This document shows positions 1 to 12,334 of a stretch of 64,000 nucleotides of DNA, in pieces (position 1 is the stretch's first letter; every line of letters begins with the position of its first letter). Origin of the DNA: Capra hircus. Taxonomy: Eukaryota; Chordata; Mammalia; Artiodactyla; Bovidae. The stretch is taken from the NCBI RefSeq assembly GCF_001704415.2, contig NC_030827.1, positions 47,124,271 through 47,188,270 of the forward strand, given 5' to 3'. Under the pieces are notes generated by a model that was not told the origin of the DNA, did no database searches, and worked only from the letters and a program-made list of their open reading frames with translations. A program made the translations under genes and the position numbers.

Positions 1-9
1 TCCCCTTTC

Positions 10-118
10 CCTGGACTTCCCTCATAGCTCAGTCAGTAAAGAATCTGCCTGCAATGCAGGAGATCTGAGTTCAATTCCTGGGTTGGGAAGATCTCCTGGA
101 GAAAGAAAGGGCAACCCC
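10..118 (+). mobile_element. Bov-tA SINE, tRNA-like head only
   Basis: The segment carries the Bov-tA promoter half: the 'agctcag...taaagaatctgcctgcaatgcaggaga' type head (A-box-like) and a B-box-like 'gttcaattcctggg'. It stops near 'gggcaacccc', before the Bov-A body. It is a 3'-truncated tRNA-derived ruminant SINE, too diverged to be a tRNA gene. Confidence 0.85.
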
Positions 119-2069
119 CTTCCCCTCTGTGTCCACATGTCTGAAGAAAGTTTTTAACCAGCTATCTGGGCATCGTGTGTTTCTGTCAAGTTAACACAAA
201 AAAATAATGTATCATACATGCCAGCATATATGTTTACACATAAATTATCCCACAAACTACATAAGACACAGAGCTTGTGTTTAGACATTTGTCATTCAGA
301 AAGCACAGAGAATCATGTAAAATATTTTTACCCCTTTACAGGCAGATTCACATAAAAAAGATGGGAGAATGAGTGAGAGTCCGGTGGAGATGGTGGGGGA
401 AACCTGAGAAGTACCCCATCTTCCTTCCCACTGAATGCTTGAGTGGCTCAGCCATGGCAATGCTGAGATATTCTCCAACACTCTTGCCTTCATATTAAAT
501 TCTGTGTAGTTTCAGGCAAGTTAAATCCATATCTCAGCTAGTTAAGTTAGTCCCAATCCACTCATCCTTTCTCTTTGAATGATCAGTGCAGAGATGAGCA
601 TGAGATTTAGGTTGTACAATCAAATATGGACAGCATTCATGAACTGGACCAGCTGCTAGGATGAAAGCCAACACACAGGAAAGGACAGAGTCAGGACAAC
701 CACAAAGAAACTGTAGTGGAATATCCTTAAGACTTGATGCAGTTTGATTCATAAATGTCCTTTGTTGTTTAACGTAGTTTGAAGAAGTTTTCCTATCTTT
801 GATATAAAGATTTCTAATGAACAGACATGAAATTGGCTCTCTTGTGTACAAATTATATTCTAATAACTAAAACTAATACCTTATTTGTATCAGACTAAAG
901 ACAATGTGCTATATTATCTACTCATCCCTTGAGAATTATATGAATATAGCAGCAAAATATTCTTTCTTTACTTTGAGAATTTATAAAAGGAAAATATAAG
1001 ATTAATTTTAATCAATTATTTTTATATGCTCATGAGGCAACAAAACATTCAGAAAGCCATGATAGATACCTCCTATCTTAGTTTACCTAAGGAAGAGTTG
1101 TAGTCCAATGGGTCAAGGACCTCATCATAAGCCCTTTAGATATTAGTAACTAGCAAATTCTAGAAAAATGATAGCTGTTCTTTATAAGCGCACACAGACG
1201 GAGATTAGGGAAGGTTTTGCTGAATCAGCATAGTGTTATGAACTGACAATCAGCCTGAAGAAGACAGCTCATTAGCAACCTAAACCAGGAAAACACCATA
1301 GAGAACTAAAGATCTCCATGGGTGACGTGGAGCTGAAAGCTGTCAGTGAATATTGCTTCTTCTTCAGCACAATTGCCTTTAAAAGGAAAGTTAATGGGAA
1401 AAAACAGCAAACCAGATCAATAAAATCAGCATGACCTTCAAGACGGCAGGAGGCAGAGCATGTTATCCAACCACGTTAATGGTTTCTCAAGCAGTCAGAG
1501 ACTCCAGTTGTTTTGAGGTTTTTGTTATTTGTATCTGACATGGCCATTACACACACGACTTCAAAACATAATTATTAAAAACTGACCAAACATGTTCTAC
1601 ATTTGACAGGAAATCACAAGGAACCATCATTAAGGCCATATAAAGATTTAAAAAGCAGAGAGTATTTGAAGAAGCTTTGCAGAAGTACGAAATGGAAAAA
1701 ATATGTTTTAATGAAAGAAAAGGTATAGGTAGGATATTTGTATAGATTTTGTTAGAAAAATAAAGAAATGAGAGTATTTATTCAAAAGTATAGGTATAAC
1801 TGGCAAGTTCACAAAGAAGAAAATGTCAAATAACTGACAAATATTAATGATTTATAATGAAGATATCTATATAAAATCAATGAGTAATTTCAGACTCTAC
1901 TAATCTCTATGATATAATTCTTCATTTTCTCTGAATTTGTAAAATTTAAACACAAGTTAAGAGCACAGATATAATTGGTTAAATGTATAGAAATATATAT
2001 ATATATCTTTCTGTTATGCAGATATAAAAATCTAAGTTTTATGAACAAAATTAACATATATACATACAT
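119..2069. other. AT-rich unassigned DNA
   Basis: No repeat family or gene could be recognised. The two small minus-strand frames (296-493 and 534-851) match no family I know and lie in ordinary AT-rich sequence. Around 1080-1480 the composition is somewhat less AT-rich, but there is no frame with coding character. Confidence 0.5.
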
Positions 2070-2297
2070 TTGTGCATGCTGAGTTGCTTCAATTTTGTCT
2101 GACGCTTTGAGACCCCATGTGTGGACTGTAGCCTGCCAGGCTCCTCTGTCCATGGCATTCTCTAAGCAATAGTACTAGAGTGGGTTGTCTTGCCCTCTTC
2201 CATGGAATCTGCCTGGCCCAGGAATTGAGCCTTTGTATCCTACAGCTCCTCCGACGGCAAGTGGATTCTTTTCCACTAGAGCAACCTGGAAAGCCCC
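2070..2297 (-). mobile_element. Bov-tA SINE
   Basis: Read on the minus strand, it begins with the tRNA-like head (the complement of 'gattctttnccactagagcaacctggaaagcccc' lies at 2262-2297). It continues into the Bov-A body with 'gcctgccaggctcctctgtccatgg' on the plus strand at 2131-2155. It is near full length and moderately diverged. Confidence 0.9.
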
Positions 2298-2365
2298 ATA
2301 TGCTCACATACATATAGGTCAAAGGAACATTATATGTAGATATGTGCATATAAAACATACCTGTC

Positions 2366-2426
2366 TCTATCTCTCTCTCTCTCCCTCTCTCTCTCTGTCT
2401 CTCTCTCTATATATACATACATATGC
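2366..2426. repeat. (TC)n/(TA)n compound microsatellite
   Basis: This is a run of 'ctctct' units with single interruptions, passing into 'tatatatacatacata'. It follows about 70 bp after a Bov-tA. Confidence 0.9.
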
Positions 2427-2429
2427 TTT

Positions 2430-3034
2430 TATGTATATATTTCACAAAAGTTCAAAAAAAAATGTTCCAAATGCCACAAATAAACTTGAAATAACACTTT
2501 GACACAGAAGCTTTGTGACCTTTGTAGTTTAAAATTAAAAATATTGCGGTTTAAACAAATAAAAAATGGAACAAAAAATAGAAAATAAAATGGAACAAAA
2601 TGAATTATACATTAATATTTTAAATTGGATAAATGCATTTCATGCATTAGCTTTTCAAAGTAATGGTTTTCAAATTTAAAGAATAAAATTTAATATGACC
2701 ACTTACATTCATAAAATATTTTACTTTTTAAAAATTACCATGTTTCCAAACTCTAGCTAAAATTAGAGAGAACTCTTTTTGTTGCATCCTATTGCAGATC
2801 TTAAGTCTTGTTGTTTTTGAATGCAGAATCAGAGATTATAGGCAAATGACGAGTATTCACTTGAATTGAGACTAGTTTGAAACAAATGACCACAGATAAT
2901 TCACGTTTGTAGAACACAGTCTGTCATATGGCTCTAAGTAAAATGAAAGACTGAATTGTTTAAAGACATGATTCAAGTCAGTTGACTACAAGTCAGTTGG
3001 CTAGAGAAAAGTAAAGACTATATCTTCTTTTTTT
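2430..3034. other. AT-rich unassigned DNA
   Basis: A very AT-rich stretch with A-rich runs around 2555-2610. No gene or named repeat was recognised. Confidence 0.5.
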
Positions 3035-3343
3035 AATGTTTATTTATTTTTTTTTTTGGCTCTGCTGGATCTTCATAGCTACACGGTCTTTTCTCTAACT
3101 GTGGTAAGCAGGGGCTACTCTCCAGTTGCAGTGAATGGGCTTCTCATTGCAGTGGCTTCTCTTGTTACAGAGCACAGGCTCTAGGGGATGTGGGCTTCCA
3201 GTCCCTAGAGAACAGGTTCAGTAGATGTAACACACTTGCTTAGTCGCCCTGTGGCACGAGGGATCGTCCTGGATCAGGGATCAAACCTATGTCTTCTTCA
3301 TTGGCAGGCAGGTTCTTTATCACTGAAGCTCCAGGGAAGCCCA
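3035..3343 (-). mobile_element. CHR-type (CHR-2-like) tRNA-derived SINE
   Basis: The T-rich start at 3035-3058 is the A-tail of a minus-strand element. The end at 3290-3343 is the complement of a tRNA-like head ('gcttccctgg...' read on the minus strand). Internal phrases 'cagagcacaggctctaggg' and 'cttagtcgccctgtggca' are typical of the cetartiodactyl CHR SINE. Confidence 0.85.
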
Positions 3344-3461
3344 CAAAATTTTTAAAATAAGGAAGCTCTCAACTAGGAATATTGCTCTAGTCTCTCTACA
3401 ACACAAATTTCCCTCAAATAGTTGGTCCAAAAAAAAGAAACTTACCTCCTATAAATCTTTA

Positions 3462-4080
3462 GTTCAGTTCAGTCACTCAGTTGTGTCCGACTCTTTGCCA
3501 CCCCATGAGCCACAGCACGCCGGGCCTCCCTATAATAGCCAAATCCTGGAGTCCACCCAAACCCATGTCCATCGAGTCAGTGATGCCATCCAACCATCTC
3601 ATTCTCTGTCATCCCCTTCTCTTCCTGCCCTCAATCTTTCCCAGTATCAGGGTCTTTTCAAATGAGTCAGCTCTTTGCATCAGGTGGCCAAAGTATTGGA
3701 GTGTCAACGTCAGTCCTTGCAGTGAATACCCAGGACTGATCTCCTTTAGGATGGACTGGTTGGATCTCCTTGCAGTCCAAGGGACTCTCAAGAGTCTTCT
3801 CCAACACCACAGTTCAAAAGCATCAATTCTTCGGCACTCAGCTTTCTTTATAGTCCAACTCTCACATCCATACAAGACCACTGGAAAAACCATAGCCTTG
3901 ACTAAATGGAACTTTGTTGGCAAAGTAATGTCTCTGCTTTTTAATATGCTATCTAGGTTGGTCATAAATGTCCTTCCAAGGAGTAAGCATATTTTAATTT
4001 CATGGCTGCAATCACCATCTGCAGTGATTTGGGAGCCCAGAAAACTCAAGTCAGCCACTGTTTCCACTGTTTCCCCATCT
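3462..4080 (-). mobile_element. BovB (RTE) LINE, 3' part
   Basis: This 5'-truncated BovB keeps the end of the reverse-transcriptase ORF and the 3' end ('cagttcagt' at 3462 is the complement of the ACTGAACTG tail). The minus-strand frame 3609-4067 encodes the C-terminal part of the BovB polyprotein: the 'GSQITADGDCSHEIK', 'TLPTKFHLVKAM' and 'VLYGCESWTIKKAE' stretches are all visible. All RT catalytic motifs lie upstream of the truncation and are missing. Small deletions and substitutions are present, so the copy is not functional. It is a dead retrotransposon, not a host gene. Confidence 0.95.
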
Positions 4081-4084
4081 ATTA

Positions 4085-4637
4085 ACTTAAAAATGAGGCA
4101 TATAAATTTAAAAATAAAAAGGAAATGAAAGGAGTGAAATATGAAGTGCTCTTACTAGGAAAAAACAATATTGTTAGGGGTGCATTAGTTTTGTGAATGC
4201 ACATTGCCATTAGCCAAAAACAATAAATCTGCATCCTACATAAAGATTTTAAAAATGGAAGCTACAGTATGTCAGAAAGGAGAAAATGATATATCAGAGA
4301 AGGTGGAATTTGCATTGGCAGAATTAAGGTAAGAGGAAAATAATAACTGATTGTCCCAAAAAAATGATGTGAGCCTCAAAAGATTAAATGGAAGAAGAGA
4401 TTCTAATAGAAAATCCAGCTAAGAACTTTCTATAATTTTAGGCTGTGTTAGTAAAGCAGATGCTATCTTTGGCTTCCAGATCTAATGATTTTACTTATAA
4501 GACAGTGTTTCTCAAACTTCTTCATCTCAGATAATTTTATCATTCTTAAAAATGGTTGAGAACCCCAAAGAGCTTTTGATTGTGTGGGGTATATTTAATA
4601 ATATTTACCATATTTGAAATTGAAACAGATATATTTA
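4085..4637. other. AT-rich unassigned DNA
   Basis: A-rich sequence with no recognisable gene or repeat lies between a BovB and a SINE. Confidence 0.5.
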
Positions 4638-4876
4638 TTGAAAGTGAGAGTCTCTCAGTCATGTTGGACTCTTTGTGACCCCGTGGACTATATAATTGCA
4701 CTCTAGGCCTCCCTGTCCATCACCAACTGGACTATACCATCCATGGCATTCTCCAGGACAGAATACTGGAGTGAGTAGCCTTTCCCTTTTCCAGGGGATC
4801 TTCCCAACCAAGGGATAGAACCCAGGTCTCCAGCATTGAAGGTGGATTCTTTACCAACTGAGCTATCAGGGAAGTT
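4638..4876 (-). mobile_element. Bov-tA SINE
   Basis: On the minus strand the tRNA-like head is at 4830-4876 and the Bov-A body runs down to 4638, where 'gaaagtgagagtctctcagtc' is the complement of the usual GACTGAG...CACTTTC end. Near full length. Confidence 0.9.
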
Positions 4877-4879
4877 TTA

Positions 4880-6010
4880 TTAAAATACTAATAATAAGAT
4901 CAATTTATGTTAACATAAATTTCATATTTTTTATTTGAAACACATATCATTATAAAAATTGTGAAAAGAATAGCATTGTTTACATTTCTTATTTCTTGTC
5001 TCCCTTAATTGAAGACATTTATTTTCACATCTGCTTCTACATTCAATATGTTATACCTTGTTATTTTGGTTGAATGGCATTTAAAAAAATCTATCTTCAG
5101 AGAAATATGTAGTTGGAAAAGGGCAAGAATTTTTTAAAGGCTTTTCAGGTAATAGAGGATATTCTTTTGTACTACAGCAAACATGGTGTGGAGTCTAATC
5201 AATGATAAAATCAATGATCTATCTTGTGCTTTGAATGCAATCTTTAATCAAATGTGATTTTGTTTTTGTTATTGTGTTTTCTTATTACCCATCTTTCCTA
5301 ATCCTTAAGACTGTCATTATATACCTGTGGTGTGACTGAGTATATATAATGACTAGTCACTGTACATGAGTGGGTAATGTAGTCATAAACATTGATGGCA
5401 TAGGAATTATTTCTCCCCAGAACTGAAATGCTGGGTCTAGGTAAAATAGCTCATCAAACAGAGACTTTTGAAAATATGTATATAGGAAAATTATGCTGTA
5501 ATTACTTGGATACTTGGCTAGCCTACAAGTTTGAAAAGTCCAGCCCCAATCTGAGATTGTGGACTCTTGCTGGTGACCACTGACAAACAGTGACTACTCA
5601 TAAAAGCAAAACGTAGGGAGACAATGTGTTCATGAATACTCCCCAGGCTGAAACTTATGAGCAACAAAAGTAACACTTATTTTGTGCATATTTATTGTGT
5701 GTTGGAATGCCTATTTTTCCCAATCTTTAAATCCACTTCCCTGTGAAAATGATTCGAATAGTAAGGAACAGCACAGTGTAATTACAAACCAAGGAGAAAA
5801 GGCACTTAAGGTGTAAAACCTAAATGTGCACCTCTCTTAAATTTCTTTTATGCATTTATATACAACATTTGGAATATTTTTTGAAATAGCATAAAATCTT
5901 TTATGAAATCTGTCAGGATGCATACTTGGGAAGAGTTATTACTATCATTCTATAATGTAACAGTTTTTAAAATTATTTAGAAAAGTAAATCAAAAGATAC
6001 TTAATCTTTA
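4880..6010. other. AT-rich unassigned DNA
   Basis: No gene or named repeat was recognised. The segment is AT-rich, with no frame longer than about 60 codons that looks coding. Confidence 0.5.
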
Positions 6011-6023
6011 AAAAACCCACTCA

Positions 6024-6187
6024 CAGAGACTTGCCTGGTGGTCCAGTGGTTAAGACACGACACTTCCATTGCAAGGTGTGAGGGTTCAGTCCCTGATCAG
6101 GGAACTAAGATCCCACATGCTGTGAGGCACAGCCAAAAAGTAGAATAATAAAATAAAAAAAAACGTTTGTCATTTCTCTAAAAAAGG
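6024..6187 (+). mobile_element. CHR-type tRNA-derived SINE with A-rich tail and target duplication
   Basis: It has the tRNA-like head 'gacttgcctggtggtccagtggttaag' and the B-box-like 'gggttcagtccctgatcaggg'. A body ending 'ctgtgaggcacagccaaaaag' precedes an A-rich tail. A probable target-site duplication is visible: 'aaaaacccactca' at 6011-6023 and 'aaaaaggcccactca' at 6181-6195. Confidence 0.88.
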
Positions 6188-6195
6188 CCCACTCA

Positions 6196-7111
6196 TATCA
6201 TAGCTTAATAATATTAAACACTACTACTACTTTTCTTCCTCAGATGTGATTTTATCTGTTTAAAAATACATATAAACTACATGCAGTATATGAGAAATGT
6301 AGTTTCTTCCAGGGAAAATTCTAAAACTTGTTTCTTGCACTGGAACTTTAAATGGGTACCAAGTGATATTCAATATTCTGTGATATTATTATAAATGATA
6401 ATCTAAAAGATAGAGTAAAATTGAATTTTGACCTCTTATTCACCCTGGATAAAAATGATAAAAGACTATGGGGACCAGGGAATTTGAACTGAAGGAAAAA
6501 TCAATAAAATTAAGTAGATTTTCCTCCATAGCCTGGAGTGTATTTTTATGCCTGTGTTAACTGCATTTAAGATCTTTTTTTTTTCTTTATGCTTTCATGA
6601 AAAGCTCTTAACCTTATTATAGAAATTAAAATTGTTCCATAATCATTACAGATTAATATCTTTAAAAGACATTATTTAGTTTTCCAGAGTTTTTGCTCTT
6701 TTTAAATTTTAAGTTACTTTGATTATTCTTTGAATAGCTAAAGAAATATTACACTTTTAGTATGTCTGTATGTTATATATTAATAGCATCAATGAGCATG
6801 ATATCACCCTCCAAGTCAGGTTTAACTGTAGAGTAATCAAGAGAATGAGAAGTAACAAGTCAGAGTTCACTAACTGCAGAACCACAAAAGTGAGAATAAG
6901 GAAAATGGCCACCCTAAATTGACTGATTTACAATTCCCACATCTTTCCAAAATAATATTAACTCTAATCCCTCTCAACAAGCAACCTTGAAATAAACATC
7001 ATATTGCGATATTATTCCAAAGTTCCACTGCTCCTAAACTTGGAGGAAATTATGGAATCTGCTCTTCCTATAATTTATCAATCTGTTCTTTGGAAAGAAA
7101 GCTGGTATGGA
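6196..7111. other. AT-rich unassigned DNA
   Basis: T/A-rich sequence without recognised features. Confidence 0.5.
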
Positions 7112-7232
7112 GTGCAGCCAAAATGAAGGAACACGTTTACACCCGTTGTTATGTTGATGTATGGCAAAACCAATACTGTATTGTAAAGTAAAATAAAAAT
7201 AAATAAATAAATAAAAATGTAAAAAAAAAAAA
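7112..7232 (+). mobile_element. L1-BT 3' end with A-rich tail
   Basis: The phrase 'atgttgatgtatggcaaaaccaatac' just before 'tattgtaaagtaaaataaaa' is the ruminant L1 3' UTR terminus. The tail (7190-7232) is a (TAAA)n/poly(A) mix. Only about the last 120 bp of the LINE are present, a strong 5' truncation. Confidence 0.9.
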
Positions 7233-7669
7233 TAAGATGTCTTCACACTTGCCCACCTCACTTCCTCTCTGCTGGGAACGCAGAATGAGAATTCTTATAA
7301 AATCTCATCACATTATGGCGAGCCTACACATGGCTGTTAGTGTAAAGATCATATTCTTCTGCTAACCCTACCAACACTCTATAGATTCTCATTGTATGAC
7401 TCATGTTATCAGTAACTTGACAATACTCCAGAAATCACATGTATCAAGAAGCAGAATCAAGAGGGACAATCTGTAAATAAATGCACATAGTTAAATTGGT
7501 TTTTGGAAAGTCACTCTCATTTGCTGAAATTACATTTAAAACTCTTTTGCCTAGAGCAGAGACTATGCTTCTGAGAAATAGCCATGGGGTAAATTCCTGT
7601 GACTTTACCACATGTCACATTCTAGAAGGTAGGATTACAGAAGCAGCAATAAATAATGTAAACAATTGA
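7233..7669. other. unassigned DNA
   Basis: No gene or repeat was recognised. A 62-codon frame at 7481-7669 has no family resemblance. Confidence 0.45.
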
Positions 7670-7845
7670 AAAACATTTTATATGAACAATCTGATTTAAA
7701 ATTCTCAACCAATTTGTAAATTGAAAATTATGATTCTCCTTATACAGGGTTGAAAACTGAGACTCTATGGGTATGTGAGTAACTTCAACAGGCATAAAAA
7801 TCTAGTGAGGGCTAAGAATCTGGTTTTATTTCATTTCAAATGCAT
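7670..7845 (+). mobile_element. MIR SINE (ancient)
   Basis: Diverged but ordered MIR landmarks are present. First comes a 'gattctccttatacaggg.tgaaaactgagactc' stretch, matching the usual 'cccattttacagatgaggaaactgaggc'. Then come 'gtgagtaactt', 'aaaaatctagtgaggg' and 'agaatctgg'. The order and spacing fit MIR on the plus strand. Confidence 0.65.
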
Positions 7846-7989
7846 ATTCTTAGTTACATTCTTCTTTTTTTCTAGAAAAGTCCTAGTATATGATGCAGAA
7901 TCATATTTGTAATTATTCACAAACCCCTTTCATTTCTCCCCAGTGGTCTATCTTAGAGAAAAAACAAAACAAAACATACACGCAGAAAT

Positions 7990-8042
7990 ATCTATATGTG
8001 TGTGTATACACACACACGCACATGCACATGCACATGCACACC
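7990..8042. repeat. (CA)n/(GCACAT)n microsatellite
   Basis: Alternating 'tgtgtgtgtatacacacacac' is followed by hexamers 'gcacat' repeated about four times. Confidence 0.88.
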
Positions 8043-8079
8043 TTAAAACCTCTCTATTTCATATCACTTTATTAAATGA

Positions 8080-8302
8080 GTGGCTTCCCAGGTTGTGCTA
8101 GGGGTAAAGAACCCAGCTGCCAATGCAGGAGACATAAAATATGCTGGTTCAGTCCCTGAGTCAGGAAGATCCCCTGGAGGAGGGCAGGGCAACCCACTCC
8201 AGTATTCTTACCTGAAGAACTGCAGGGACAGAGAAGCTTGGCGGGCTACAATCTATAGGGTCTCAAAGAGTCAGACACGACTGAAGCAACTTGCAAACAT
8301 GC
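8080..8302 (+). mobile_element. Bov-tA SINE
   Basis: The head 'ggcttcccaggttgtgctaggg' and the internal 'ccaatgcaggaga' lead into the Bov-A body. It ends in 'gtcagacacgactgaagcaactt'. The plus frame 8080-8313 is simply the SINE read through and is not a gene. Confidence 0.92.
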
Positions 8303-8994
8303 TATTAAATTAGAATCAGAATAAGAATCAGAAATCTACCTATACTTCTCTTAATCTTCAGGATTAAAGATTTATTTAATTTACCTCATATATAGCTATT
8401 TTATATATAATAGCAGAAATTTATCATTTTAAATCACAATTTATCATTTCAAACTTTGCATCTTAACTGGCATTTTAAGGAGCTGCTAAAACATTATTTT
8501 TCATGAACAAAGTATTTCATTTATAGATGAATTAGTTCAGAACATTTTTATATTTCTGGGACAATCACAATGTGCAGTCAAAATACAGAACCACTGATAC
8601 TTCAAGCGACCAGAAAGTACAATTTATCTGAAGCTTTATCCCTAAGTGCCAGGTATCTTTCTTTGATAACAGAGAAGTACCTCGGTTTTCTTATACTCAT
8701 TTCCTTCAAGCTATGCCATTCATATAAAAAACAAAAGTCTCATTTAGGCCAAATCTATACCATTACACTTCTATAAAAAGGAAGGAAATTGAGAGCTCAA
8801 CCCAAACATCTCCCTCCATAAAGATATAAGGTTTTTCTCAAATTGTACTACAAAAAATTAGTATAGTAAAGGCAATTCATATGAACATACTTCTCATGTT
8901 TCACTAGCTTATTTCCTTTCTAGCTCTGAGTCTTCAAAATGAAATTCATCTGGAGATGCAGCAGTTTTGAAAATATTGCCTAGATATAGGGATT
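8303..8994. other. AT-rich unassigned DNA
   Basis: No gene or recognised repeat. A 68-codon frame at 8570-8776 shows no known motif. Confidence 0.45.
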
Positions 8995-9210
8995 TGGGGG
9001 CTTCTGCCATGGCTCAGCAATAAAGCATCCACCTGCAGTGCAGGAGATTCTAGTTCGATTCTTGGGTCAGGGAGATCCCTTGAAGGAGGAAATGGAACCC
9101 ATTCTAGTATTATTGCCTGGAAAAAAAAAATCCCATGAACAGAGGATACCGACAGGGTACAGTCCATGGGATCCCAAAAAGTCAGACATGACTGAGCAAC
9201 TATGCAAACA
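8995..9210 (+). mobile_element. Bov-tA SINE
   Basis: The head 'gggcttctgccatggctcag' and 'ctgcagtgcaggaga' are followed by the Bov-A body, which ends 'gtcagacatgactgagcaact'. An A10 interruption at 9121-9130 is an internal expansion. Confidence 0.92.
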
Positions 9211-9227
9211 TAGGGAATTTGGCTTCA

Positions 9228-10720
9228 GTTTAGTTTAGTTCAGTCACACAGTCATGTCCAGCGCTTTGCGAACCCATGAACTGCAGCATGCCAGGCTTCT
9301 CTGTCCATCACCTACTTCCAGAACTTGCTCAAACTCGTCCATTAAGTCAGTGATGCCATTCAACCATCTCATCCTCTGCCATCCCCTCTCATCTTGCCTT
9401 CAGTCTTTCTCAGCAGCAGGGTTTTTTCAAATGAGTCAGTTCTGCACATCAATTGACCAAAGTATTAGGGCTTCAGCTTCAGCATTAATCATTCCAATTA
9501 ATACTCAGGACTGATTTCCTTTAGGATTGACTGGCTTGATCACCTTGCAGTCCAAGGGATTCTCAAGAGCCTTCTCCAACACCAAAGTTCAAAAGCATCA
9601 GTTCTTTAGCACTCAGTTTTCTTTATGCTCCAACTCTAACATCTTCACACGACTACTAGAAAAACCATAGCTTTGAGTAGATGGACCTTTGAAAACAAAG
9701 AAATGTCTCTGCTTTTTAATATGCTATCTAGGTTGGTTCTAACTTTTCTTAATTTCATGGCTACAGTCACCATCTGCAGTGAGTTTGGAGCCCAAGAAAA
9801 TAAAATCTGTCATTGTTTCCATGATTCACCCATCTATTTGCCATGAAGTGATGGAACAAATGCCATGATGTTCGTTTTTTGAATGCTGAGTTTTAAGAAT
9901 GCTGAGTTTTAAGCCAGCTTTTTCACTCTCCTCTTTTGTCAAGAGGGTTGGAAGTTCCTCTTCGCTTTCTGCCATAAGGTTGGTGTCATCTCCATATCTG
10001 AGGTTATTGATATTTCTCCCAGCAATCTTGATTCCAGCTTGTGTTTCAGCCAGCCCGCCATTTCCATGATGTACTCTGCATATAAGTTAAATAAGCAGGG
10101 TGACAGTATACAGGTTTGACATGCTCCTTTCCCAATTTGGAACCGGTCTGTTGTTCCATGTTTGGTTCTAATAGTTGCTTCTTGACTTGCATACAGATTT
10201 CTCAGGAGGCAGATAAGGTGGCCTGGTATTCCCATCTCTTTCAGAATTTTCCACAGTTTATTGTGATCTACAGAGTCAAAGGCTTTGGCATAGTCTATCA
10301 AGCAGAAGTCGATGTTTTTCTGGAACTCTCTTGCTTTTTCTACGATCCAACACATGTTGACAATTTGATCTCTGGTTCCTCTGCATTTTCTAAATCCAGC
10401 TTGAACATCTGAAATTCTTGGTTCATGTACTGTTGAAGCCTGTCTTGGAGAATTTTGAGCATTGCTTTGCTAGCATATGAGATGAGTGCAAGTGTGCAGT
10501 AATTTAAATATACTTTGGCATTGCCTTTCTTTGGGATTGAAATGAAAACTCACCTTTTCCAGTCCTGTGGTCACTGCTAAGCTTTCCAATTTGTTGGCAT
10601 ATTGAGTGCAGCACCTTCACAGCATCATCTTTTAGGACTTGAAAGAGCTCAACTGGAATTCCATCACATCCACTAGTTTTGCTCATGGTGATGCTTCCTA
10701 AGGCCCACTTGACTTCAGGG
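9228..10720 (-). mobile_element. BovB LINE, 5'-truncated, with degenerate RT
   Basis: The 3' end is at 9228 (complement of the ACTGAAC-type tail) and the element stops near 10720, before the endonuclease domain. The minus frame 9939-10355 shows RT motif A in 'FCLIDYAKAFDSVDH'. It also shows the motif B region 'GKGACQTCILSPCLFNLYAEY', where the usual Gly after Gln has become Thr. Motif C at 9985-9996 reads Y-G-D-D instead of the YADD seen in the sister copies here. A separate frame (10504-10686) encodes the preceding 'ASGGDGIPVELFQ'-type region. Indels and stops separate the frames, so the copy is dead. A 16-bp direct duplication ('aatgctgagttttaag') lies at about 9881-9912. Confidence 0.95.
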
Positions 10721-10730
10721 TATTAATTAG

Positions 10731-11597
10731 CAATTTATCTGTATTAAATTTGAGGTGAATATACTGTGACCATGGCTAAGTCCCTCTCATTACCTGTTTT
10801 CTGTCCCCAAACTATGTTACCTATGGTTGCCTGGGTGAGATATAGTTGGCCTGACTAGATACTTAAGTAAAAGCATGAAATTATTTTATAATCCTGTTGG
10901 GGCATAGCACTAATATTTTAAAATCCAATATCCAGAGGTTTGTACTCAGCCTCCTGCAAAATTTTGTGCATCAGTACATTTTTATTATTGCTAATTTATC
11001 ACTAGAATCTCATCAAAAACAGCATCTAGAACTCTACATAAGTTCATTCTTTTTTAATAAATTTAATTTTAATTAAAATTTCTAATAATTTTAACATGCA
11101 TTCAGTCAAAATTCCAAATAGCTTCATGTAAATTTTATCTTGCCTTATAACAAAATAGCTGTGATTATCTAATGTGTAATTATTATTATGACAAACAACT
11201 AGCATTAATAAAGTTTTAATAACAAAAAGCCTTCAGTAACAAGCTTTAAATAAATATTAAAAATCATTGACTCATGAAAACAGAATATAATGTGGCAGCC
11301 TAAATTAAACCGTGAAACAGAAGAGTTCAGTGGGAAAAGCAGGTGACTTCCAATAAATTATTTAGTTTACTTTATAGTGTTATATCAATATTATTTAATT
11401 ATTTTTACTTTAGGTCATATACTGACTTATATAAGATATTAAAAGGAAATTTGAGTGAAGAATGTGTGCAACTCTGTACATTTTTGCAATTTCTTTTGTA
11501 AATCTAAAATTATTTCAAATTAACAAGTTAAAAAAGCCATTGTAGTTTGATTCTTTTTTTGGACAGTTCCAATAATAAAGAAAAAAAAAATTTGGTT
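10731..11597. other. AT-rich unassigned DNA
   Basis: Highly AT-rich, without a recognised gene or repeat. The T- and A-runs around 11555-11597 border an L1 tail. Confidence 0.5.
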
Positions 11598-11690
11598 GTT
11601 TTTTCTTTTTTTAATATAAATTTATTTATTTTAATTGGAGGTTAATTACTTTACAATATTGTATTGATTTTGCCATACATCATCATGAAA
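11598..11690 (-). mobile_element. L1-BT 3' end
   Basis: The plus strand shows the complement of an L1-BT terminus: 'taatataaatttatttatt', then 'attggaggttaattactttac', then 'gattttgccatacatcatcatga'. About 90 bp of a heavily 5'-truncated copy remain. Confidence 0.88.
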
Positions 11691-12330
11691 GAAAAATATT
11701 TTTTATACTGAGCCATTATTTGTCTTCCTGAAACTTTCACCTAGGCATTCTATCCTTATCTCTGGAGGAACTATAGAACACAGTTAAGACCATATCTGTG
11801 ACAGGTTATTTCAGATATTTGAATGGACTTACCACATCACTGAACTGCTAACTTTTCCAAGTTAAACACTCTCTAGTTTGTCAGGTTTACATCATGTAAT
11901 AGGTTTTTAATACCTTCACTATCCAGTTACTTTCTCTGTAAATGTGAAGGTACAGGATCTGTTATGCCCTAAGGTCTGTGCTGACAGCAGTGACTCTTGG
12001 CAGATGCAGACACAATTGACAGAAACATTTCCTGCTGCAGACCCTCAATTGCTAGTCCTACCAGCAGTGTCTCTCGGCTGTCAAAGCCTCCTGGAGGCAG
12101 GAGTTCCTGGCAGCTTGTGAAACTAACACTGACAGCTCTTGTTAATGTTAGCTAGTAATGTAAGTAGCAATTTCCAGTAGTACTCAGGGCTTTTCAAAAT
12201 TTCCTTGGGGTGATTGAGTGATTGGTATTTTTGAGGAGTCTTTCTGTTCCTCACCATTGCTATATTATTCCTTGTCAAAGGCTTCTTGGATATCAGGGGA
12301 GGGAATTCTCATCGATATAAAACACATTGT
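11691..12330. other. unassigned, mostly unique DNA
   Basis: The stretch is less AT-rich than its surroundings at 11940-12240. No gene, splice pattern or named repeat could be supported. Confidence 0.45.
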
Positions 12331-12334
12331 TTTA

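Noticed and set aside
3481..4128. 215-codon plus-strand open frame, the longest frame in the window
   Set aside because: It lies exactly antisense to the BovB ORF (minus strand). Similar antisense frames ('...LISFRMDWLDLLAVQ...') recur over every BovB copy, so it is a shadow.
8080..8313. tRNA-like promoter elements that could suggest tRNA genes
   Set aside because: A- and B-box-like sequences occur at the start of each Bov-tA and CHR SINE. No cloverleaf with intact stems and anticodon could be supported.
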